Source: Tetracentron sinense (Eukaryota > Streptophyta > Magnoliopsida > Trochodendrales > Trochodendraceae). From it: DNA of 64,000 nt. The stretch lies in contig CM026557.1 in the NCBI GenBank assembly GCA_015143295.1, forward strand, positions 29,235,760 through 29,299,759, written 5' to 3'. Shown piece after piece: positions 1 through 11,790 of the stretch. The notes beneath the pieces are model-generated. The model did no database searches and was not told where the DNA came from. It saw only the letters and a list, made by a program, of their open reading frames with translations. The translations under genes were made by a program, and so were the position numbers. Numbering within the stretch: the stretch's first letter is position 1; each line of letters begins with the position of its first letter.

Positions 1-2
1 GT

Positions 3-3000
3 CAAGCTAATGCGCTGAGGACCTTCAAATGCATTGCCAGAGGATGGGATTTTGTTGAGAACTACAGTCACTCCACTCTTGGTAGGATCTGGGTGCTATG
101 GGACCCATCCTTTTTCCAGCTCCAACTCCTCAAAGTCACAGATCAGCTCGTCCACTGTAGAGTATCAACCTGCAACTCTGCTAATACCTTCCTCTCTTCA
201 TTCATTTATGCTTCTAACAGTGAGACTGAACGCAGATCTTTATGGCTCGACCTGGTTTCTTTAGCTTGCCCTATGGAACCATGGGTAATGCTTGGTGACT
301 TCAATGTCATTCGGTTTCAAGGTGAAAAAATTGGTGGAGCCCCATATCAACCACGCAATTCTCGAGAATTCAATGAATGTCTTCACCAATTGGGCATGTT
401 TGATATAAAGAGTAAAGGTCTTTTCTGCACCTGGAGTAACTCCTCAACGTCAGGCACCCACCGTATTCAATGCAAGCTTGATAGAGTGCTCATCAACATC
501 TGTTGGTGTACTCGATTTATTGGCTCAGAGGCGGATTTTTTAACTCCTGGGATTTCTGATCACTCTCCAATGATTGTATCACTCTCCTCCCCTATTCCTA
601 GGGGACACAGGCCTTTCAAAATTTTCAACTTCTGGACTGAGCATTCAAATTTCAAAAGTATTGTAGCGGAGGTTTGGCAGATGCAATTCGAGGGTAACCC
701 AATGTTTCAACTTGTCCAGAAACTCAAAGCCCTCAAATTTCGTTTGCGGGGATGGAGCAAAGCCACTTTCGGTCAAATCAACTCTCGAATGATCCAAGCC
801 AAACTTTTACTGGATCAGACTCAACAACAACTCCATTCCAATCCTCACGATGAAACTCTTGTTGCTGCTGAAAAACTTCTTCTCCGTGATTATTGTTTCT
901 TAGCTCGATCAGAGGAAGCTGCACTCAGACAAAAATCCAGACTTCTATGGCTCTCATTGGGAGATAACTCCAAATTCTTCCACAACAGCCTTGCCTCTCG
1001 TCGTGGATTCAACCGTATCTCTTCTATTATTATTGGTGAAGTCACTCTAACTCAAGAGGAAGAAATCAGTTCAGCTGGGGTGAACATTTTCGAAAGACTG
1101 TTATCCAGACCTCATGATGAAGATGTTATTGGCCTTGAGGACATACCCAGCTTTCGCACTGTCGACCCACTAGACCATTCTTTGCTAACGGTTCCCATCA
1201 CACCCGCAGAGATCAAATGGGCCTTTTTTGACTGCCACGATGAGAAATCCCCTGGGCCTGATGGATTCAATGCCCATTTTTTCAAGAGCTGCTGGGATAT
1301 TGTTGAAAGAGATGTTGTTAGGGCAGTTCAGAATTTTTTCAGATCCTCTAAGTTGCTTACAGAGATGAACTCCACTCTCATCTCTTTAATTCCCAAAGTG
1401 GCTAGACCAAACTCCTTCTCTGATTATCGCCCTATCTCTCTCTGTAACACCATCTACAAATGCATTTCCAAGATCTTAGCATCTCGTCTCAAGCTTGTTC
1501 TACCTCGTCTTATTAGTGAAAGTCAATCTGCTTTTATCAAAGGGAGAAATATTGCAGACAATATCCTCCTAACTCATGAGCTTGTCAGGAATTATCATCG
1601 GGACAAAGGTTCTCCTCGATGTGCCATCAAGATCGACCTCATGAAGGCCTTTGATACGGTTAGATGGGACTATCTGATCTTAATATTGCGGAAGATGAGA
1701 TTTCCAGAAAGCTTTATCCAATGGTTGATTCCTTGCTTCACTTCACCCCGCTTTTCAGTTGTTATAAATGGCTCTCCACAAGGTTATTTCAGCAACTCAC
1801 GTGGTTTGCGACAGGGTGACCCTCTCTCCCCCTTTTTGTTTGTGATTGCTATGGAGGGATTCTCTTCTCTTCTCAACCATGCGGTTGGCTTGGGTCACAT
1901 TTCATTGCATCCGAGGTGTGATAATCCTCTCATCTCCCACATTAGTTTTGCTGACGATTTATTTGTTTTTCTCAAAGCAGACCAACAATCAGCCACTGAA
2001 CTTGGCAGAGTCCTCACAAATTTCTCCTCTATATCAGGGCTTCGACCAAATCCACAAAAGAGCCAAATGTTTTTTGCGGGGACAGCTCTATCGGTTCAAT
2101 CAGCTTTCAAGCACCTCTTGCATTTCAGAATAGGAAGTCTGCCTGTCAAATACTTGGGAATGCCTCTAATTTCCGGACGCCTCTCTGCATCTGCTTGTCA
2201 ACCATTGCTTGATCGAATTCTCAGCAAAGTTCAAAACTGGAAGGCTATCTTCTTATCTTATGCTGGTCGGGTGGAACTTATCAAATCAGTCCTGAATAGT
2301 TTGCATATTTACTGGACCAAACTTCTTATCCTTCCCAAATCAATCTCCAAGCAAATAGAACAAATATGTTGCCGCTTCCTATGGTCTGGCAGTGATCTCC
2401 GAAACAAAATTCACCCCATAGCTTGGTCATCTGTTTGCTGCCCAAAACAAGGAGGACTAGGCCTTCGTAAGCTTTCAGACTGGAATAAATCTGGTATTTT
2501 GCGACAAGTTTGGGCAATAGCATCTCATTCGGACAATCTATGGGTAAGATGGTGCTCCAAGAAACTCATTCGCAACAAATTCTTCTGGACTATGACAATT
2601 CCCACAGATTGCTCTTGGAGTTGGCGGAAGATTCTTCAATCTCGCGAAGTTGCAAAAAACTTAATCACTCATTCCATAACTGATGGATCCAAGACCTCTC
2701 TCTGGCATGATCCGTGGCATCCAATGGGCATTTTATCTTAGCAATTTGGAGATCGACTACAATACGACTCAAGTCTTCCGCGCGATGCTTTGGTGGGATC
2801 TATTATATCCGATTTTACCTGGAATCCTCCCCCAGCGATTTCTGCAGATTTGTTATCAGTTTGGAATGAACTTCAACTGGTGGATATCAATGCTTCCTTA
2901 CCTTTTGATCGAGTAATTTGGAAGCCCAACCCCAAAGGTCAATACTCCCTCAAATCTGCCTGGGATAGCATCAGAGTGCGCAATCCTCTTATGTCTTGGT

Positions 3001-4037
3001 GGAGTCTGGCGTGGTCCGGCCAATACATTCCAAGACATTCTTTTATTTTGTGGCTAGCCATGTCCAACAAACTTCAAACTCAGGATCGCCTTCTCTCCCT
3101 AAATATCATCACTCACTCCCGATGCATTTTCTGTTGGACTTCCTCTGAGAGTCTCCAACATTTGTTTTTTGAATGTCAATTCACATCCCAAATATGGAGA
3201 TCAATTCTTAGCCTCTGCCGTTACTCTTCCAGGCAGATTCTTCCTTGGAATCGTGAAGTGGAATGGGCCGCCAAAGAATTTCATGGTATGCAACTTATTC
3301 AAAACGTCAAGAGAATTGCTTTCAGCGCTACTATATATCGCATTTGGAGTGAACGAAATAACCGCATTTTTTCTAATTCATTCAAGCCGGTGGACTCTCT
3401 AATTGGCCTAATTACCGCTGACACCAGGCTTAAGACTGAGGCCTTAAATGTGCTAGTGGAAGACTCTGCTTCAAATAGGGAATTCCTCCTTTCATGGCAG
3501 ATAAACTCGAAGCTCCACAGGAAATCTGAAATCTGGTGCAAGTGGTCTCCGCCCCCTCCGAATCATTGGGTTCTCAATAGTGATGGTTCCATTCGAAATG
3601 GAGCAGCGGGCTTCGGAGGTCTTATTCGAGATTGCAATGGATATCCGCTTCTAGCTTTCGCGGTAGGTGTGGCAGAAACAGACATCTTAAAGTTGGAAAT
3701 CATGGCGATAGAAAGAGGTATTGATCTAGCACTCACCCACGGTTTTAAACACATCTCCATCGACTCAGATTCATTACAGGCTACTCGCTACCTTCAGTCT
3801 ACTAGCGATCCACCATGGTATCTTCAAAATTTAGTCACTAGATGCATTCAAAAGCTGTCCAGATTTAACTCTCATTCCGTTCATCACATCTGGAGGGAAA
3901 GTAATGCAGGAGCAGACTTCTTAGCGAAATTTTGTAATCTAAATTGTTCTATTATTCTCTTACCAAGGGATTTTCCCCCTGATCTGTCCTCCCTATTGTT
4001 TAAGGATAGATCGGGTTGCAAATTCCTTAGATTGTAA
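3..4037 (+). pseudogene. LINE ORF2: endonuclease, RT, zf-RVT, RNase H (one in-frame stop)
   Basis: The polyprotein nicks DNA, reverse-transcribes LINE RNA on the nick and degrades the RNA. The frame is open from base 3 to 2741 and continues in the same frame from 2742 to 4037, broken by a single TAG at 2739-2741. The 55530 copy reads through this point, so the stop is a mutation. In order: the C-terminal half of an AP-type endonuclease (MLGDFN near 290, SDHSPM near 556), an RT (KSPGPDGF near 1246, YRPISLCN near 1425, catalytic FADD near 1950), a zf-RVT domain with paired Cys and His (about 2940-3270), and an RNase H (NSDGS, LKLEIMAI, IDSDS and NAGADFLA, about 3560-3930). The RNase H acidic residues are all present. 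About 1,345 codons are visible; the true start lies left of the window. Confidence 0.93.
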
Positions 4038-4063
4038 TTTTCGCCTATTTATTTTATCTGGTC

Positions 4064-4080
4064 GGGGTCCGCCTAACCCC
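4064..4080 (+). other. LINE 3'-end hairpin
   Basis: GGGGTCCGCCTAACCCC can form a 5-bp stem (GGGGT/ACCCC) with a 7-base loop just before the A-tail. The same element occurs at 34996-35012, 54251-54267 and 58228-58244. Some plant L1 lineages are reported to need a defined 3' RNA structure for reverse transcription. That this hairpin is the recognition site is inference. Confidence 0.7.
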
Positions 4081-4917
4081 AGCTTGCCCTCCCAAAAAAA
4101 AATATTGTGTTATAGGAAAAGTTGTTAAACCTGCATTAATCTAGTTTTTTTTTTCTAGATTGTGTAATAGGAAAAGTCTGTAAAAAGCCTATCAGTCATC
4201 CGAACGTGTTGACGGGTTATTGAGTGGAAGAACTTGTGTCCATCCCCTTTTTGGCACATGCACCATACAATACATGGTCAAGTACAAATCAAACATTTAA
4301 GCATATATACATACAGAACTTGCTACAGATTCACGTGAGATAATTGCTACTAAAGCATTCACTTCTTAGGTGAGTATTCTCTTTGTTTCATTCACCATTC
4401 TTTCCCCTATTGTGTCTTCTGAATATCACTAGTTTCTAGAAATGAAAGTCTGTACATAATAACATAGAGCCGTGGCTATACAGGTAACAAATAATGCCTC
4501 CTTGAGGTGGCCAAAAGGAACCAAAATTGACTATCACAATTCTCAGAAGGATTGTTCATACATAATTTGAATATCCCGGCTGCACATAAAAATTAAATAA
4601 ATAAAATAAGATGATTGAGAACAAATAATTATTCTAGATTTTAATCGGTTAGTGATGAATTTGCATGTTAGTGATGAAATCCTAAACTTTTATCTGTTTA
4701 AACTCTCTATGTATAAAAAAATCTGAGATGACATTTTTTTTTTGCAGATTAATTAATTATGAATTCTTAAATTTTATCATTTCGATATTCTAATAATCAA
4801 TTGTATTTTATTATCTTTTCAGAAGGGAGCCGGCAGCACACACATGTCAGGTTTTAGAGCAGCCAGAGGGAGATAGCTAGGCAGACTTGTGATTTTTTTT
4901 TGTTACTACCCGACACT

Positions 4918-5219
4918 TTTTTTTGGACATGCATATATTTGTTATTATTTCATTATGGGCACAGGTTATTCTGATTTGATGGATATATTTTATTTTATAT
5001 ATGGATTGGATGGATTACAGGTAGAAAATTTTGTCAACATTGTTAAATTATTTTATATTGCTGACTGGTTTTTTTGGACATGTATTTATTTGTTATTATT
5101 TCATTCTGGGCATAGGTTATTCTGATTTGGTGGATATATTTTGTTTTATATATGGATTGGATGGATTAGAGGTAGAAAATTGTATAACATTATTTAAATT
5201 ATTTTATATTGTTGATAGG
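4918..5219. repeat. Two tandem 151-bp copies inside the CACTA element
   Basis: Two adjacent copies of an AT-rich unit begin with a T-run and GGACATG (GGACA at 4925 and 5076, period 151). They are about 90 percent alike by eye. The small reading frames here are by-products of the repeat and not genes. Confidence 0.85.
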
Positions 5220-5282
5220 TACAAACAATACAGATAAAAAAAAAAGTACAAAAAATAAATATATTTTTTTTAATTCATACCT

Positions 5283-5645
5283 ATTGGCGGCGCTTACTAA
5301 ATGCCGCTATTGATATTGACATTACCAGTGGCGCTTTGAAAAATGCCGCAAAATATCGGACCATTAACGGCAACTTAGAAATGCCGTAATAGAATTGACT
5401 ATTAGCGGCACTTTATAAACGCCACAATAGGGAGGCAGGCTGAAAATGAAGGGAATGTCCACTAAAACACGCCGTTAAAGGGTTTACAAAAATGCCGCAA
5501 TAAGTCACTTTATACCGGCACTTTTATTAAGTGCCGCTTAATGAATCCCCGACAAGGTCAATAACGGCATTTTCTCAAAATGATGGACCAATAACAGCAC
5601 TTAATGTACCTTTAGCGGCACTTTAGAAGCACCGCTAAAGGTCTT
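5283..5645. repeat. CACTA subterminal repeat field
   Basis: Short direct and inverted copies of a motif like AGCGGCACTTT...AATGCCGC recur about every 30-50 bases. In En/Spm-type elements such subterminal motifs bind the element's TnpA-like protein; here the role is inferred from position and pattern. Confidence 0.8.
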
Positions 5646-5658
5646 TAATTTTGTAGTG

Positions 5659-8086
5659 GATGAGGAGAAGGGGGAGTTAGAAGATTGCATCATCTCTTAT
5701 TTTAAGGGGTTATATCGTGAGAGGAAAAGGTGGAGACCTAAGCTAGAAGGGCTTCATTTAGATAGGCTCTCTCAAGATCAGAGGGAGGGCCTTGAGACTC
5801 CTTTTGAGGAAGGGGAGGTGCTTGAGGCAGTTAGAGGCTTGGCGAGTGATAAAGCTCCCGGGCCAGATGGTTTCACCAAAGAGTTCTTCAGGGTTTGTTG
5901 GGAGATCGTGGGGAAAGATTTTTTAGAGGTGATGAAGGAGTTCTTTGAAATGGGGAGATTCAATAGAGTTATGAATAGTACCTTGTTTTGATCCCAAAAA
6001 AGGAGGGAGCAGCAGAGCTACAACTTTAGGCCCATTAGTCTTCTTAGTTGCACGTACAAAATCCTCTCTAAAGTGTTGGCCTCTCGTATCCAGAAGATTA
6101 TGGCTTCCATTATCTCTTGTCATCAAAGTGCATTTGTAGGAGGGCGTCAAATTTTAGATGAGATTCTAGTGGCAAACAAGGGCATTGACTCCAGGACGCG
6201 TGCAGGAGAACCAGGTATCTTGTGCAAGGTTGATTTGGAGAAGGCCTATAACCACGTTAATTGGGATTTCTTGATCTATATTCTAGGGAGAATGGGTTTT
6301 GGATGGAAGTGGAGGAAGTGGATGCGGTCGTGTGTGTCGTCTGCATCTTTCTATGTTCCAATTAATGGCAATTCAGTGGGGTTCTTTCCTAGCTCTCGGG
6401 GTTTGAGGCAAGGGGATCCTCTCTCTCCTTTTCTTTTTCTTATCGTCTTAGAGGCTTTGAGTAGAATGTTAGCTAAAGTTGAGGGGACTTTTTTTTAGGG
6501 CTTCCGGATTGGTCAGAATGGTTTGAGGATTTCCCATCTTCAGTTTGTGGACGATATTCTCATTTTTTGTAGTGTATCGCGGAGGGATCTTCTTAATATC
6601 AAATGCATCTTGCGGTACTTTGAAGTAGTGTCAGGCCTTCAAGTTAATCTAGCAAAATCTGAGATCCTGAAGGTGGGGGAGGTTCCAATCATGGATCACC
6701 TTGCCATATGCTTAGGTTGTGGTGTGGGGTCTCTCCCCGCAGTGTATCTTGGCTTACCTCTGAGAGCGAAATACAAGATGAAATCAGTTTGGAATCCCGT
6801 TTTAGACCGTATTGCTCGAAAATTATCAAGATGGAGGGCTTCCTATCTATCAAAAGGGGGGAAACTGACCCTGATTCGGAGTACATTGCAAAGTTTGCCA
6901 ACTTATTTCATGTCGGCTCTTACCATTCCTCATTCGGTGGCCTCTACCATTGAAAGGATTCAGAGGGATTTCTTATGGCACGATAGAGAGGATCGGCCAA
7001 AGTATCATTTAGTTGCATGGGATCAACTGTGTCAGGCTAAGGAAGATGGTGGATTGAACATCAAACTGCTCATTCAGATGAACAAAGCGTTGCTAGACAA
7101 GTGGGTGTGGCGTTTTGGAGAGGAGAGGGACAGCTTGTGGAGGGCGGTGATAGTAGCTAAGTATGGGGAGTCTTCTTGTTGGACCTCTAGGGAGGTAAGG
7201 GGAACCTATGGGCTGGGGCTTTGGAAGGGTATCATGGCTAATGCAGGGGAGGTTGTGTCTTTCTTTAGTTTTCAGGCATTGAGGGTCGGAAATCCGGTTT
7301 TGGAAGGACATTTGGCTTGGCTCCTCTAGGCTCATGGACGACTTTGGCAATCTTTTTGTTCTATCTTCGGACAGGGATGCTATAGTGGGGAATTTTTTAT
7401 GAGAGAAGACTAGAAGTTGTCTGGTGTCTGAGGATGCGGCGGGACCTTAATGATTGGGAGATTAGCGACCTTACTCAGCTTTTGGAGTGCCTTACCTCGT
7501 TAGCTTTGTGTCCAGACATCAGGGATTGCAGGTCATGGTCTAGGAGTAGCAATGGGAGGTTCTCTATTAAGCAGTTGTTTTAGTCTCTGTCACCTCCCAG
7601 GGGCGGTCCGTTTACTCAGAGGGTGGTGTGGAATCCAGGCATACCCTCGAAGGTCTCTTTCATCCTTTGGTCAGCATCTTTGGATAAAATACTTACAGAG
7701 GATCATCTGCAACATAGAGGATGGAGTATGATGAATAGATGTTTTATGTGCCTTCGAGCGGAAGAAACAACGGATCATTTTCTTTTACACTGCCCAGTAG
7801 TGTCGGAGGTGTGGAGCTTCTTCTTTTCTCGCCTGGGTGTGGTGTGGGTCCTCTTTTCGTAATCTCCTTGAATGTTAGAATCGGGAAAGAAGAGTGGGAG
7901 GATGGGAGGAGATTTGGGGAGCTCTTCCTAGAGGTATTTCGTGGACACTTTGGAAAGAGAGAAATAGAAGAGTCTTTGAAAACATTTCATCATCAGTGCC
8001 CAGGATTTGTGATCAAATCAGATTGGTAGTCTTGGAATGGATAGGTTTGCATTGGGCTAGGGAGGAGATCCAGGGCATATTGTATT
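5659..8086 (+). pseudogene. LINE ORF2 remnant: RT and zf-RVT
   Basis: The RT begins with a linker and APGPDGFT near 5851, followed by NFRPISLLSCTYK near 6026, a (F)VDD catalytic box near 6544 in place of FADD, and a thumb region to about 7330. A zf-RVT domain (about 7620-7850) has C..C and HF..HC spacing. The reading ends with the LWKERNRRVFEN motif and a short C-terminus, with no RNase H. Damage includes two compensating frameshifts near 5985-6030, a TAG after a T-run near 6498, further stops near 7328, 7400 and 7580, and a frameshift near 7870. It cannot make a working enzyme. Confidence 0.88.
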
Positions 8087-8270
8087 AGCCTTGTAAGTCC
8101 TCAGGGTGGGGGGTTTCCTCGGTGGTGTTTTGCCGTGCTAGTGTTTACTTGCTTGTAAACCTGACAGCACTTTGTTTTTTGTTTGTTGTGTTTTTGTTGT
8201 TTCCTTGCTTAATAAGATGAGATATTGATAAAAATAAAATAAAATAATAATAATAATAATAATAAAAAAC
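5659..8270 (+). mobile_element. Decayed L1-type LINE of a second family
   Basis: The 5' part is cut off by the CACTA end at 5658, with GAT at 5659-5661 as one half of a possible 3-bp CACTA target duplication. The 3' end carries an ORF2 tail, a T-rich 3' UTR and a tail of TAAAA and AAT repeats at about 8228-8270 in place of a plain A-run. It lacks an RNase H domain and the GGGGT...ACCCC tail hairpin, so it belongs to a different L1 lineage from the copy at 1-4102. The many breaks suggest it is old. Confidence 0.88.
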
Positions 8271-8409
8271 AACTGAACTCTTTTCTCTCTTCCCTCTCTC
8301 TCTTCCTCTTTTCAGTTTAGAAATCAGGGAGATGGTTTTTTTTTGTTCAAACGACCTAGCCATGGTTTGATACTCCTTCCCACCACCACCTTGGGTTAGG
8401 GAGACTGAT
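8271..8409. other. Short spacer, nothing recognised
   Basis: The stretch is CT-rich on the plus strand and leads into the satellite array. I see no gene or element end in it. Confidence 0.5.
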
Positions 8410-11400
8410 TTTTTTTCAACTTTTAGAATTGGTTTTGTTCAGTTTAGACCTCGATTGCTCGATTTGGTCAACGAGGTTCATAAGTTATCTACGTTTCAAA
8501 CTACTATAAAAAGTGATTACAGCTGCGCACAAAATCCCAACAGGGACTCCTTTTTCGACGAGGTATGCTCCAATGCAATTGTTTTAATCTATTATAATTT
8601 TTTAAATTGGTTTTGTTCAGTTTTCACACCGTTTGCACGATTTAGAAAACGAGGTTCATAAATTGCTTAAGTTTCATCAAACTACTAAAAAACGTAACCT
8701 AGAGTTGCGTACAAAATTCCAATTGGAATTTCGCTTTCAACATGGTATTCACTAAAGCATTTGTTTCAATCAATCCTAACTCTTAGAATTGGTATCGTTC
8801 AGTTGAGACATCGTTTGCCCGATTTGGTGAACGGCATTCATAAATTGCCTAAGTTTCAAATTACTAAAACAAGTAACCTCTAACCCTACGCACAAAATCT
8901 CAACCCGGACACCTTTTCAACGTTGTCTACTCTGACACATTTGTTTCAATCTATCCTAAATTTCAGATTCGTTTCGTTCAATTTAGACCTCGTTTACCCG
9001 ATTTGGACAACGAGGTTCACAAGTTGCCTAAGTATCAAACTACTAAAAGGTAACCTAGAGCAACGCATAGAATCCCAACAGGGACTCATTTTTTAACGCA
9101 ATCTGCTAAGACAAATTTGAGTCAAACTATCCTTGCTTTTAGAATAGTTTTTTCAGCCCGATTTGGTAAATGAGACTCATAAGTTACCTAAGTTTAACTA
9201 TTAAAAAAAAGTAACCTGGAGTTGCGCCCAAAATCCTAACCAGGATTCTGTTTTCAACGCGGTCTTCTCTGACGCATTTGTTTCAATCTATCCTTAGAAT
9301 TTGTTTCATTTAGCTTAGACCTCGTTTGCCCGATTTAGCAACGAGGTTCATACCTTGCCAAAGTTTCAAACTACTAAAAAAGTAAGGGTGGATTGGGTCT
9401 TTCCTTCATCTTTTCACAGCTCCTTATCTTGCTGGATTTTGGTGAGTGAGGATAGCGCTCAACAAGCTATTTGGGCCATTTTATCGGGGCCATCACTTGG
9501 GCAATCTAGAAGGAGCGCAATAAGAGAGTATTTGAGAACTCTCAGTCTTCTTTTGCTCGCTTATTTTCTCACATCCGTTTTTTGATCCTAGCTTCGGCAA
9601 GCTATCGCCATGAGGAAGACGGGTTGAAATTCATATTGGAGGGTCATCGCAGCGTCACTAACTCATAGGCTTGTTTTTGTTTTTGGTTTCTTTCATTTTG
9701 TTTTGTATCTCTCTTTGCTTTTTCTAGGTTTATTCTTGTAAACTCCTTTTTTGTACTTTCCTTTAATTAATGTCAGTCCTATTGATCAAAAAAAAAAAGT
9801 AAGCAACTATTGCACACAAAATCCCAACCGAAACTCCTTTTTGGACGCGGTCTACTGAAACGCATTAGTTTCAATCTATCCTAACTTTTAAATTTGGTTT
9901 CGATCAGTTTAGACCTCGTTTGCCCGATTGAGAAATGATGTTCAATATTTGCCTAAGTTTCAAACTACTAAAAAAAGTAACATAGAGCTGCTCAGAGAAT
10001 CCCAACAAGGACTCTTTTTTCGACACGGTCTGCTCCAACGCATATGTTTCAACCTATCCTAACTTTTAGAATTAGTTTCGCTATATTTAGAACTTCTTTT
10101 CCTGATTTAGATAACGAGGTTCATAAGATGCCTAAGTTTCAAATTATTAAAAAAAAGTGACCTAGAGCTACGCATAGAATCCTAACCGGGACTCCTTTTT
10201 CGACGCGTTCTGCTACGACACATTTGTTTCAATCTATCCTAACTTATAGAATTGATTTCGTTCAGTTTAATCCTTGTTTTCCCAATTTGGGCAATGAGGT
10301 TCATAAGTTGTTCAAAATTTCAAACTAATTAAAAAAAAAGTAACCTATAGTGCACAAAGAATCCCAACAAGGACTCTTTTGCGGTATGCTCTGACGCATT
10401 TATTTCAGTTTATCTTAAGTTTTAGAATTGGTTTCGTTCTGTTTAGACCTCATTTGCCCGATATAGTCGACAAGGTTCATAAGTTGTCTAAGTTTCAAAC
10501 TACTAAAAGGAGCAACCTAGAGCTACGCACAAAATCCCAACAAGGACTGCTTTTTCAACGTGGTCTGCTCCAACAAATTTGTTTCAATCTATCCTAACTT
10601 TTACAAATGGTTTCATTCAGTTTAGACTTCGTTTGCCCGATTTGGGCAACGAGGTTCATAAATTGCCTAAGTTTCAAACTACTAAATAAGTAACCTAGAG
10701 CTATGTAGAGAATCGCAATAGGGACTCTTTTTGAACGCGAGTTGCAGACACATTTGTTTCAATATATACTAACTTTTAGAATTGATTTCGTTGAGTTTAA
10801 ACCTCATTTGCCCGATTTACGCAACGAGGTTCATAAATTGCCTAAGTTTCAAACAATTAAAAAAAGTAACATAGAGCTGCGGACAGAATCCTAACTAGGA
10901 CTCCTTTTTTGACACCATTTGCTCTGACGCATTTGTGTCAATTTATCCTAATTTTAGAAATGTTTTCGTTCAGTTTAGTCGTTTGCCCGCTTTGGACAAC
11001 GAGGTTCATAAGTTCCCAAAGTTTCAAACTACTAAATAAAGTAGCCTAGATTTGCGCACAAAATCCCAATAGGGACTCCTTTTTCGACTCAATCTGCCCT
11101 GACGCAATTGTTTCAATCTATCCTAACTTTTAGAATTGGTTTCGTTCAGCTTAGTCCTCGTTTCCCCAATTTGGACAACGAGCTTCATAAGTTGCCTAAG
11201 TTTCAAACAATTTTAAAAAGTAACATACAATTGTGGACAAAATCCTAACTGAGACTCCTTTTTCAACGCGATCCGCTCTGACGCATTTGTTTCAATCTAT
11301 CATGACTTTTAGAATTGGTTTCGTTCAGTTTAGACCTCGTTTGCCTGATTTAGGCAACAAGGTTCATAAGTTTCCTAAGTTTCAAACTACTAAAAAAAAG

Positions 11401-11790
11401 TAACCTAGAGATGCACACAGAATCCCAACTGGGACTCCTTTTACGACGCGGGCTGCTCCAACGCATTTGTTTCAATCGATCCTAACTTTTAGAATTGATT
11501 TTGTTCAGTTTAGACCTTGTTTTCCAGATTTGGGCAACGAGGTTCATAATTTTCCCAAGTTTCAATCTACTAAAAAAAAGTAACCTAGAGTTATGCACAG
11601 AATCCCAACAGGGACTCCTTTTTCGATACGATCTACACTAACATATTTGTTTCAATCTTAACTTACAGAATTTGTTTTGTTCAATTTAGACCTCGTTTGC
11701 CCGATTTGCAACGAGGTTCATAAGTTCCCTAAGTTTCAAAGTGAATGCAGAGAATCCCAATAGGGACTCCTTTTTTGACAGGGTCTTTGT
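8410..11790. repeat. Satellite array, about 17 monomers of ~178 bp
   Basis: A landmark close to GGTTTCGTTCAG recurs at 8431, 8609, 8791, 8970, about 9145, 9301, 9896, 10073, 10254, 10430, 10609, 10784, 10961, 11139, 11318, 11498 and 11673. Spacing is 175-182 bp, apart from one shortened monomer and one interval enlarged by a LINE scrap. Each monomer contains a hairpin motif near CGTTTGCCC-GATTT-GGGCAACG, then TTCATAAGTTGCCTAAGTTTC, a short A-run, GTAACCTAGAG and a GGGACTCCTTTTT segment. Monomers differ by roughly 10-20 percent by eye, so the array is not freshly amplified. The period is close to a nucleosome repeat. Whether it is a chromosome-scale satellite or a local array cannot be told here. 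It contains no genes. Confidence 0.93.
9385..9798 (+). mobile_element. 5'-truncated LINE 3' end inserted in the satellite
   Basis: A foreign block interrupts a satellite monomer. One frame reads ITWAI(stop)KERNKRVFENSQSS near 9493, the C-terminal signature of L1 ORF2 as in the LINE at 5659-8270. A T-rich 3' UTR and an A-run (about 9788-9798) follow. AAAAAAGTAA occurs on both sides, matching the satellite wording at that point, and is the likely target duplication. TAG stands where the related LINE has TGG. Confidence 0.82.

Larger units (their letters stand above)
1..4102 (+). mobile_element. L1-type LINE, 5' end outside window
   Basis: This is a non-LTR retrotransposon of the plant L1 type. 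The whole stretch is one ORF2 followed by a short 3' UTR, a conserved 3' hairpin and an A-run at 4094-4102. Sequence to the right of the A-run belongs to a CACTA element, so the LINE probably inserted into that element. No target duplication can be checked because the 5' end lies outside the window. It belongs to the same family as the copies at 34464-35038 and 55530-58276, shown by near-identical RNase H wording and the same 3' tail. Only one stop interrupts ORF2, so the copy looks fairly young. Confidence 0.93.
4103..5658. mobile_element. Right-hand part of a CACTA (En/Spm) transposon
   Basis: The right end reads TTTTGTAGTG at 5649-5658, the reverse complement of a CACTACAAAA terminus. It is preceded by a dense field of GC-rich subterminal repeats, the usual CACTA arrangement. 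The element breaks into a LINE reading frame that resumes at 5659. The left end is not in the window; LINE 1-4102 probably inserted inside the element. A possible last exon lies near 4822-4875, where TTTTCAG is followed by a short open segment ending in TAG. No transposase domain could be recognised. The sequence from 4103 to 4820 is AT-rich and shows no gene. Confidence 0.8.

Noticed and set aside
8410-11790. CRISPR-like array
   Set aside because: The units are about 178 bp with no unique spacers, and the setting is a plant nuclear genome; it is a satellite.
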